DNA from: Chloroflexota bacterium
Lineage (GTDB): Bacteria; Chloroflexota; Limnocylindria; Limnocylindrales; CSP1-4
Assembly (NCBI GenBank): GCA_003157175.1
Contig: PMIQ01000080.1
Coordinates: 16,832-26,273, forward strand
Direction: 5' to 3'
Length of the DNA: 9,442 nt
In this document: piece by piece, positions 3,414 to 9,442 of the stretch
How positions within the stretch are numbered: position 1 is the stretch's first letter
Layout: the number at the start of each line of letters is the position of its first letter
Program-made: the position numbers and the translations under genes
Notes under the pieces: model-generated
The model's input: the letters and a program-made list of their open reading frames with translations, nothing else
What the model was told of the DNA's origin: nothing
Databases searched by the model: none

Positions 3414-6365
3414 ATGGTCGGGCGCGCCGTTACCAACCGCGCCGAGCGGCGCAGCGAAGGCAGCTCATTGCTGCCTATCTTCGAACGACTCGCGCCGCCG
3501 GCCTCGATGGCTGACATCGCCTTCCAGATCGAGGCGTGGACCAAGCCGGGCGAAGTCGTCCTCGATCTGAACGGCCGCGGTGGGTGGGTCGCACGAGCGG
3601 CCATCGCCGGGCAGCGTCGCGCCGCGGACCTCGAATCCCTGTCGCTGACGCGCCTTCTGGCCGACATCGTCGTGCGCCCGCCCGATGTTCGTCACCTCGA
3701 TGCGGCGGCCCAGGCGATCTCGATCCGGCCACTCCGCGATGCCACCGTCAAGAAGACCGTCGAGCAGCTCTTCGCCAGCACGTGCCCGGTCTGCGGGCGG
3801 CCTGTCGTCCTCGAATCGCTGGTCTGGGAGCCGGGCGGTGGACGTGCCAGGGCGGGAGCCAGCCGCAGCGCGGCGAGGCCGGCCGATTCTCGGCGGGCGG
3901 CGGCGGGTGCAGCGAGGCCGGCCGCCGCGACCACAGCCGGCACGGCCGCGGAACGGGCCATCCGTCGCGAGTTCCGGTGCGTCCCGTGTCAGCAGCAGCT
4001 TGGCGGTCCGGAGCTGCGCCACGCGGAGCCCGCCCCGGGGGATCTGACTCTCGCCGCCTTCAATGACCTCCCGGATGCCGTGCGCGACGCCCTCCGCAAA
4101 CGGTTCCCGACGCCCGACGGTCCAGACGCGACGCCCGACAATGCGCCCGAGCACGAGCTGCCGGACCACGGGTTGCCGGGCCAGCTCGTCGGCCTGCACA
4201 CGGCCCGGCAGTTGCTCGGGCTCAACGCGATCCTGGAGGGCATCGAGCTCGAGACCCGGTCGGCGCCGATGACGGCCGCCCTGCGGCTGGCGTTCCTCCA
4301 CGCCGTCGCATCCGCCGGAAGGCTCAACGCATACCGGGGCCGACCGCCGGCGCTCCGCATCTCGAGGGGCGTGGTCCGGCTGGCGCCGGCTCACGCCTGG
4401 CGCGAGCGGAACCCGTGGCTTGCCTTCGAGGAAGGGCTGCGGTCGGTGCGGAGCTTCGTGGTGCGACTCGACTTGGACGAGAAGCGGTCGGTGGCGGCAC
4501 GCTTCGCGTCGGACCTTATGGAGCTCCAGGAGGGGACGTCCAACGTGGTCATGGGCGAGGCGACGCCCGGATCGCTGAGGCGGATCGGCCTGGCGGGCGA
4601 TCGCATCGCCCACTCGGGCACGCCCTCGCGGGTCCGGCTCGTTCTGGGCCAGGCCCCGCTGCGATTGACCCGCGAGCGGCTGGCGGATGCATACCACGAG
4701 ACTGCGTGGGCTCTGGGGGCCGGGGCCGCCTCGATGCTGCCTTTCGAGGAGCTGTGGCAACCGGCACCGCGCGGTGCCCGCCGGAGCGCGTCCGAGGACC
4801 TGGCTCGGTCGGTGGGACGGTCGCTGGCCATCGCCACTCCGGCCCTGGCCCCGAACGGCCGCGCTGTCGTGCTGCTGGACGACGCCGAACCGCGAACGTT
4901 GGTCGCGGCCGCGGTCGGCGGAGCGGCGGCCGGATGCCGCCTGGTTGAGGCGCGCCTGCATCGCAGCGACGAAGACAGCCCGGCCGTGGTCATCTTCATA
5001 CCACCCACCGGGATCGTCGCACCCGGGCCTCGCACCCGCGCCAACCGGCCACTTCCGCCGTTGGAAGGCGGCGCCGGCGATCCGGGCACGGTCAGCGGGC
5101 AAGGGGTCTTCGCCGCTCCGGAGAAGCTCGGAGAGGGGCCGTTCCGCCCCCCGGCGGCCGCGCAGGCAGTCAACGACACGGCCATCGAGCTGCTCAAGGC
5201 CAGGGGCGAACCGGCCTGCTTCGAAGACATGCTCGGCGATCTGCTGGTCGGGCTCGATCGCTCGGGGCAGCTGGCCCGCTTTGCGCGTCAGTTTCGCCCT
5301 GCCCGTGCCGACCAGGGCTGGGACGCCTGGGTCGACAGCGAGGGCGACACGCCCGCCGCCCCGGGCGGATCAGCGGCACGCCAGCCGGCCGGAGCCGCGC
5401 CGGCCGCCCCCGCGAGGCCGGCCACATCGAAGGAACCCGCGGCGGACGAGGCCGCCGAGGACGAAGAGACGCCTGAGCCCACCGGTCCGGTGGACGAGCT
5501 CCTGGCGCTCATCCGCAACGAGCTCGACCGCGGCACGAACCGACGGGTCCGCCAGATCGAGCCCGGTCAGTACTGGCTCGGCTCGGAGGAGGACCGCTCC
5601 GGTGCCGCCCAGCCCCTCGCGGATCGGACCGAGTGGGCCGTCTTCAGCCTGCTCTCCTCATCGCGCCAGATGACCGAGGCGGCCGTCTTCGAGCGGACGA
5701 CCGGCCTCTTCCAGGAACGAGACGCCCCCGATGGCGAGCTGATGCGAGCGTGCCTGGCAAGCTACAGCGCGCCGGGCAGCACGCCCGAGGCGATCGTGAC
5801 CGGCGATCGCCTGGAGCGACGCTCGGCCGAACACGACGCCATGATCGCGGTCATCGCGGACGTGGGCCACCGCATCGGAACGCGCGTCTGGATCGGGCGC
5901 CGCCAGCAGGTACGCCGCGTCGGTGGCCGCCCGCTCGCCGATCGGCTCGACATGGAAGAGCGCGACATCGTGCCCACGGTGATCGCCTGGGGCCCGGAAG
6001 CGGAGCTCGAGCGCGTCGACTGCGCCTGGTACATTCGCCACAAAGCGACCTTCCTCTTCGAGGTCGAGTGGACGGCCATGCTCGGCGATCCGATCCTGGT
6101 GCGCCACAGCCGCTTCCCGAGCGACGACAAGGTCGTCCGTTTCCTGGTCGTCCCGTCCGAACGCGCCGAGCTGGTCCGCTACAAGCTCGCTCGCTCACCG
6201 CTGCTGCGTCGCGCCTTCGCCGAGCGCAACTGGCACGTTCTCAAGTGGGACCAGCTGGCCGCCTTCGCCGCCCGCACCGAGGTGTCGCTGGCCGACCTCG
6301 AGCCGTACCTTGGGCTCGACGCGGACGCGGTTGCCGGCGAGCAGCTTCCGCTGTTCGAAGGCTGA
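3414..6365 (+). CDS. degenerate Zn-ribbon DNA methylase-like protein fused to nuclease-like domain
   Basis: This 983-aa protein resembles Zn-ribbon adenine DNA methylases (COG1743/DUF1156 type). Order of parts: a SAM-binding-like motif I (VVLDLNGRGGW, D51); a Zn-ribbon C124xxC127 and C189xxC192, interrupted by an Ala/Arg-rich insert (about 143-180); the family-like ARQLLGLNAILEGIE helix (around R265) and a GRLNAYRGR segment; then a second Rossmann half ending VVIFIPPTG. Where the catalytic [DNS]PP[YF] is expected, between VVMGEAT (378-384) and LADAYHETAWALG, the sequence is LGQAP (G412-P415). Methyl transfer is therefore probably lost. After an acidic Pro/Ala linker (about 640-690), a C-terminal module carries D869, then FEVEW with E883 and E885. 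This D...ExE pattern recalls PD-(D/E)XK nucleases such as BamHI (D94, E111, E113). The protein ends with QLPLFEG, and Q977-F981 fits the beta-clamp-binding motif. I infer a DNA-associated repair or defence role. No cognate restriction gene is adjacent. The ATG at 3414 is supported by the -10-like site. Confidence 0.7.
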   Translation: MVGRAVTNRAERRSEGSSLLPIFERLAPPASMADIAFQIEAWTKPGEVVLDLNGRGGWVARAAIAGQRRAADLESLSLTRLLADIVVRPPDVRHLDAAAQAISIRPLRDATVKKTVEQLFASTCPVCGRPVVLESLVWEPGGGRARAGASRSAARPADSRRAAAGAARPAAATTAGTAAERAIRREFRCVPCQQQLGGPELRHAEPAPGDLTLAAFNDLPDAVRDALRKRFPTPDGPDATPDNAPEHELPDHGLPGQLVGLHTARQLLGLNAILEGIELETRSAPMTAALRLAFLHAVASAGRLNAYRGRPPALRISRGVVRLAPAHAWRERNPWLAFEEGLRSVRSFVVRLDLDEKRSVAARFASDLMELQEGTSNVVMGEATPGSLRRIGLAGDRIAHSGTPSRVRLVLGQAPLRLTRERLADAYHETAWALGAGAASMLPFEELWQPAPRGARRSASEDLARSVGRSLAIATPALAPNGRAVVLLDDAEPRTLVAAAVGGAAAGCRLVEARLHRSDEDSPAVVIFIPPTGIVAPGPRTRANRPLPPLEGGAGDPGTVSGQGVFAAPEKLGEGPFRPPAAAQAVNDTAIELLKARGEPACFEDMLGDLLVGLDRSGQLARFARQFRPARADQGWDAWVDSEGDTPAAPGGSAARQPAGAAPAAPARPATSKEPAADEAAEDEETPEPTGPVDELLALIRNELDRGTNRRVRQIEPGQYWLGSEEDRSGAAQPLADRTEWAVFSLLSSSRQMTEAAVFERTTGLFQERDAPDGELMRACLASYSAPGSTPEAIVTGDRLERRSAEHDAMIAVIADVGHRIGTRVWIGRRQQVRRVGGRPLADRLDMEERDIVPTVIAWGPEAELERVDCAWYIRHKATFLFEVEWTAMLGDPILVRHSRFPSDDKVVRFLVVPSERAELVRYKLARSPLLRRAFAERNWHVLKWDQLAAFAARTEVSLADLEPYLGLDADAVAGEQLPLFEG

Positions 6366-6376
6366 GCGGCGGGGGG

Positions 6377-6382
6377 TACGCT
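6377..6382 (+). promoter_or_regulatory. weak -10-like hexamer before the DUF885 gene
   Basis: TACGCT has T1, A2 and T6 of the -10 consensus. It lies 12 nt after the methylase-like gene stop and 67 nt before the GTG at 6450. The -35 region is not convincing, so readthrough from the gene upstream is equally possible. Confidence 0.2.
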
Positions 6383-6438
6383 AGCGCCAGCAGTCCAGCG
6401 GGCTCCGCCTTTCCCGTCCCAGGAAATGTCAGATCGCC

Positions 6439-6444
6439 AGGAGG
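6439..6444 (+). promoter_or_regulatory. Shine-Dalgarno site that sets the DUF885 start
   Basis: AGGAGG lies 5 nt before the GTG at 6450. The ATG at 6426 lies upstream of this site and has only an AGGA one nucleotide away, too close to serve it, so GTG 6450 is preferred. Confidence 0.75.
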
Positions 6445-6449
6445 TTCCT

Positions 6450-8180
6450 GTGAGCGAGGTTCCCAACCCAGCCGAGGCCGTCAACGAGCTGGCCGAACGG
6501 TTCTGGAACGGCGTGCTCGAACTGTCGCCGATCACGGCCACAGTTCTCGGCTATGACCAGGCCGACGATCGCCTCGACGACCCGGGCCCGGAGGGGCGAG
6601 ATCGGGCGCGCCGGCTTCTGCGCGAGACACTGCGCGCCACCAACGAGATCGAGGAGCAGGCCGCCGCGGCTGCCGGCGCGGTCCCGGGATCGGACGGCGG
6701 CCCGGGCCTCCCGGTCGAGGAGGCGATCACGCTCGACATCCTGACGGTCGTTTGCCGGACCGAGCTGGAGCAGCAGAATCAGCGCATCGACCGGCTCAAG
6801 GCCGTCGACCAGATGGACGGGCCGCAGACCGTGATGCCGCTGCTGGCGACTTTCCAGCGGACCGATACGCCAGAGCGTTTCGACCGATTTCTGGCGCGCA
6901 TCGACGAGTACCCGCGCTACATGGCCGCCAACGCGGAGCTGACTCGTGAGGGTCTGTCGAGCGGGCTGACCGCGGCCCGGATCGTGACCGAGCGGGTCAT
7001 CGGCCAGCTGGAACGGCTGCTCGCCATTCCGGACGAGGAGTCTCCGGTCGCCGTGGCCGTGAGGCCGCCCGCGCCCTCTGACCGGGACAGGCTGGTCGCC
7101 GCCATCCGCCGGTCCATCAGGCCGGCGTACGAGACGTACCTCGAGGCTCTCCGGGGCGCGTACCGCGACGCCTCGCGAGAGGAGCCGGGACTCTGGTCGG
7201 CGCCCAACGGCGAGCAGCTGTATCGGACCCAGGTTGAGGCCTGGACGTCTCTGGAGCTCGATCCCGCGGACCTGCATCGCATCGGCCTCGAGGAGCTCGA
7301 GTCGATCGAGGCGGAACGGCGCGAGATCAGCCGCTCGCTCGGTCTAGGCGACGACACGAAGGCCGCTCGCGCGAGCCTGGAGAGCAGCCCGGGCGCCATA
7401 CCCGAGTCTGCCGACGAGTTGCTCGACCACGCCCGTGGCCAGATCGAGCGGGCCCTGGCCCGCTCGCCCGAATACTTCGGCCACCTGCCTAAGGCTTCCG
7501 TCGAGGTCCGAGCGGTCCAGCCGTACAAGGAAGCCGACGCGCCGGCCGCCTTCTACTACCCGCCCGCGGTCGACGGCAGCCGGCCCGGCGTCTACTACGT
7601 CAATACCTACGACCTGCCGAGTCGCAGCTTCATGGGCCTGGCCAGCACCAGCTTCCACGAGGCCGTGCCCGGGCATCATTTCCAGATCGCGCTCCAGACC
7701 GAGATGACGAACTTGAGCGCCTTTCGTCGGATGGGCGCCCGAATGGCCGGCATGGCTTACGTCGAGGGCTGGGGCCTGTACTCGGAACGCCTGGCCGACG
7801 AGATGGGGCTCTACCTCAATCCGGCCGAAAGGTTCGGCATGCTCGATGGCCAGGCCTGGCGTGCGGCACGCCTGGTCGTCGACACCGGGATGCACGCCTT
7901 CCGCTGGACTCAGGAGCGCTCGATCGCGCAGATGCTCGACGCGGGCCTGTCGGAAACCGACGCCCTGATCGAGACCGACCGATACATCTGCATGCCGGCT
8001 CAGGCCCTGACCTACAAGGTCGGGCAGCGCCAGATCGAAGGACTCCGCCAGGAGACGGCGGCGCGGCTGGGATCGGGCTTCGACCTGCGGGCATTCCATG
8101 ACGCGGTGCTGGGCCACGGCGCACTGCCGCTGGCCACTCTGGCCCGGGAGCTGCCGGGATGGCTCGCGACGCCAAGGTAG
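6450..8180 (+). CDS. DUF885 family metallopeptidase-like protein
   Basis: This 576-aa protein is close to the usual DUF885 length. Seen: an N-terminal helical region opening with NELAERFWNGVLELSP and a GYDQ.DDR motif typical of the family; a DLHRIGLEELESIEAE stretch around residues 275-290; a conserved FYYPP (368-372) followed by GVYYVNTYD; then HEAVPGHHFQ with H403, E404, H409 and H410; and YVEGWGLYSERL with E439 and E446. The HExxxGHH plus downstream Glu pattern is characteristic of these putative zinc peptidases, with E404 the likely general base and the histidines and a downstream Glu the likely metal ligands. No signal peptide or lipobox is present, so it is probably cytoplasmic, whereas many relatives are secreted. 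Substrates are not established. GTG at 6450 with AGGAGG 5 nt upstream is the chosen start. The gene ends 20 nt from a convergent gene and has no clear functional link to its neighbours. Confidence 0.9.
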   Translation: MSEVPNPAEAVNELAERFWNGVLELSPITATVLGYDQADDRLDDPGPEGRDRARRLLRETLRATNEIEEQAAAAAGAVPGSDGGPGLPVEEAITLDILTVVCRTELEQQNQRIDRLKAVDQMDGPQTVMPLLATFQRTDTPERFDRFLARIDEYPRYMAANAELTREGLSSGLTAARIVTERVIGQLERLLAIPDEESPVAVAVRPPAPSDRDRLVAAIRRSIRPAYETYLEALRGAYRDASREEPGLWSAPNGEQLYRTQVEAWTSLELDPADLHRIGLEELESIEAERREISRSLGLGDDTKAARASLESSPGAIPESADELLDHARGQIERALARSPEYFGHLPKASVEVRAVQPYKEADAPAAFYYPPAVDGSRPGVYYVNTYDLPSRSFMGLASTSFHEAVPGHHFQIALQTEMTNLSAFRRMGARMAGMAYVEGWGLYSERLADEMGLYLNPAERFGMLDGQAWRAARLVVDTGMHAFRWTQERSIAQMLDAGLSETDALIETDRYICMPAQALTYKVGQRQIEGLRQETAARLGSGFDLRAFHDAVLGHGALPLATLARELPGWLATPR

Positions 8181-8200
8181 AGCCGGCCGTTCGGGGCGAG

Positions 8201-9106
8201 CTAGCCCTGGCGGGCCAGTTCCTCGGTCAGGACGCGGAAAGCCGATGCCATCGCCATTGGGTTCTCGAACGAGAGCTCCAGCGGCCCAACGACTGTCGAG
8301 AGCCTGACCGCCGGCACGTCGCCACCGGGTAATCGCAAGACGCCGGACTCGACCGATTGGACGTCCGGCCGAGCCAGCGCCAGGCCGGCTTCGCCATCGG
8401 GCGTAACCACGATCAGCCTGGTCTGGTCCATCGTTCTGCTGCCGCCGGTCGACGCGCTGAGCGGCGTCCGCAGCATCCTGACCTGCCTGAGCCGAACGGC
8501 TGTCGGTGCGTAGGCGTCAGGCTTGGCCGACCGGATCACGACCGCGTGCCAGGTTTCCACACTGCCGATCTGGACGCGGAAGATGACATCGCGGGAGAGC
8601 AATCGTCCGGACGCGCGAGCCGTGACCGATGCGCCGACGTCGAGCGGGGTCGAAGGCTGGTTGTCGGCCAGGGGCCGGGGCCTGAACACCACGAATCCGA
8701 CGCGCCAGCCAAGGAGGATGATCGCCGCCACGGCGGCCACTGCCAGGCGCATCGCAATGGTCAGGGCGGGAGTCGGCAGATCGACCAACAGAGCCACGAT
8801 CAGCAGTGCCACCGCCGCCACGATCGGCGCGGCCGAGAAGTCGCCGACGGGCGTTGGGTTGTAGGTGCTGCCCTTCCGCCCCTGCCGAGCTGCGATCCGG
8901 AAGCGGGTGTCTCTGATCTCGCGCCGACTGTCGGCCATGAAGATGCCGGGCAGGGCCAGCAGCAGGATCCACCACATCCCCGTCCCAATCGCCGCCAGCA
9001 GGGCGACGAAAGCGAGGATTGCCCACGGCCGCTTGAGAGTCGCCGTCACGGAGCGATGGGCGGCGAATGCGACCCCTCCGGCCAGCGAGAGCAGTCGGTC
9101 GAGCAT
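8201..9106 (-). CDS. membrane protein with soluble C-terminal domain, unknown function
   Basis: The product is 301 aa. I do not recognise the family. Residues about 27-57 form one or two hydrophobic segments (WAILAFVALLAAIGTGMWWILLLALPGIF). After a basic loop (about 60-85), two more follow around 93-112 and 115-136. The C-terminal 160 residues are soluble and beta-rich-looking. They end in LELSFENPMAMASAF and a short amphipathic helix, reminiscent of bacterial PH-like domains (weak inference). The frame is open to 9211, but those residues lie inside the ankyrin gene in another frame. The ATG at 9106 is therefore chosen, although the GGAG directly before it is too close to be an ideal ribosome site. 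Coupled translation from the ankyrin gene 22 nt upstream is plausible. The stop lies 20 nt from the convergent DUF885 gene. Confidence 0.65.
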   Translation of the reverse strand: MLDRLLSLAGGVAFAAHRSVTATLKRPWAILAFVALLAAIGTGMWWILLLALPGIFMADSRREIRDTRFRIAARQGRKGSTYNPTPVGDFSAAPIVAAVALLIVALLVDLPTPALTIAMRLAVAAVAAIILLGWRVGFVVFRPRPLADNQPSTPLDVGASVTARASGRLLSRDVIFRVQIGSVETWHAVVIRSAKPDAYAPTAVRLRQVRMLRTPLSASTGGSRTMDQTRLIVVTPDGEAGLALARPDVQSVESGVLRLPGGDVPAVRLSTVVGPLELSFENPMAMASAFRVLTEELARQG

Positions 9107-9128
9107 CTCCGGCGCTGTCTTAAGGCGC

Positions 9129-9442
9129 TCAGGGTTGCGAGGCTTCGCGGAGCACGTCGGCCAGAGCGGCGGGCCCGCCTTCGTCGGCCATGTCGGGTGG
9201 CGTGCGGTCATCGTCGGAGGCTCGAGTCGGGTCGGCGCAGCGCAGGAGCAGCAGATCGACCATCGCCTAGTCGCCGTCGTGGGCGGCTGCGTGCAGTGGC
9301 GTCCAGCCGCCCTTCTGTACAGCGTTCGCCGACGCGCCCAGAGCGAGAAGCAGCCCCGCGAGGTCGCGGTGCCGCGCTGAGACGGCGCTGTGCAGCGGCG
9401 TCACGCGCGAGTTGTTGACCGCCACGGCGTTGGGATCCGCGC
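9129..9442 (-). pseudogene. ankyrin-repeat protein gene interrupted by in-frame TAG (partial)
   Basis: On the - strand the frame entering at 9440 reads two clear ankyrin repeats, with VTPLHSAVSARHRDLAGLLL followed by GASANA, then GGWTPLHAAAHDGD. At that point a TAG occurs (9269-9267). The same frame then continues with AMVDLLLLRCADP, a TPPDM helix and ADVLREASQP to a TGA at 9131-9129. So about 45 codons of ankyrin-like sequence lie after the stop. The stop falls between the two helices of a repeat, where an intact gene should have a sense codon. A single base change would explain it, for example from TTG, CAG or GAG. The 5' end is outside the window. Ankyrin repeats bind proteins, and no enzyme domain is visible here. 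The gene is 22 nt upstream of the membrane-protein gene on the same strand. It could be a recent pseudogene, a truncated but working gene, or a sequence error. Confidence 0.65.

Noticed and set aside
3465..5102. A 545-codon open frame on the - strand
   Set aside because: It is antisense to the methylase-like gene, whose recognisable motifs are on the + strand. Its composition is Arg/Gly/Asp-rich without motifs.
4687..5673. A 328-codon + strand frame overlapping the methylase-like gene
   Set aside because: It is the +1 shadow of the real frame, full of Arg/Pro/Ser, and has no family features.
3414..6365. A complete restriction-modification or known multi-gene defence system
   Set aside because: No adjacent helicase, specificity subunit, separate nuclease or controller gene is seen. 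The neighbours are a TPR protein and a DUF885 peptidase, so only the fusion protein itself is suggestive.
9107..9211. N-terminal extension of the - strand membrane protein
   Set aside because: The added residues overlap the ankyrin reading frame in a different frame and look non-native. The ATG at 9106 directly precedes the plausible N-terminus.
8357..9418. A 353-codon open frame on the + strand
   Set aside because: The opposite strand encodes clear membrane helices and ankyrin repeats here, and the + strand reading is low-complexity Arg/Gly/Ser/Asp sequence.

Overview
The window is about 9.4 kb of very GC-rich, densely coding bacterial chromosome. GC-rich codon use, GTG/TTG starts and the look of the TPR/acidic-tail and methylase-like proteins suggest a soil or sediment Chloroflexota (Limnocylindria/Ellin6529-like). 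That assignment is an impression from family resemblance, not a computed placement. I see no tRNA, rRNA, CRISPR array, transposase or integrase.

Layout. (1) 1-63 is the possible tail of an upstream + strand gene, followed by two inverted repeats (70-111). (2) 147-953 encodes an unrecognised polytopic membrane protein. (3) 1065-1850 and 1834-2238 overlap by 17 nt and encode a HipA-like kinase and a DUF3037 protein. (4) A strong-looking sigma70-type promoter (2273-2301) and a structured leader of roughly 130 nt precede a TPR protein with a long acidic tail (2440-3291, TTG start). (5) 3414-6365 is the most unusual gene. Its 983-aa product resembles the Zn-ribbon adenine methylases of the COG1743/DUF1156 type. 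The catalytic DPPY-type motif appears to be replaced by GQAP, a D...ExE nuclease-like domain is fused at the C-terminus, and a sliding-clamp-type peptide QLPLF lies near the C-terminus. (6) 6450-8180 encodes a DUF885 metallopeptidase-like protein with an HExxxGHH motif. (7) Two genes on the - strand converge on it: an ankyrin-repeat gene cut by an in-frame TAG (9129-9442, running off the window) and, 22 nt downstream, a membrane protein with a soluble C-terminal domain (8201-9106).

How the parts relate. Only the HipA-like/DUF3037 pair and the ankyrin/membrane pair look like operons. Three + strand genes (147, 1065, 3414) each have a -10-like hexamer exactly 6 nt before the ATG and no Shine-Dalgarno sequence, the geometry expected of leaderless mRNAs. 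The genes at 1834 and 6450 have strong Shine-Dalgarno sites, and the one at 2440 has a moderate site. The best candidates for undescribed biology are the methylase-like/nuclease-like/clamp-motif protein and the HipA-like/DUF3037 module.
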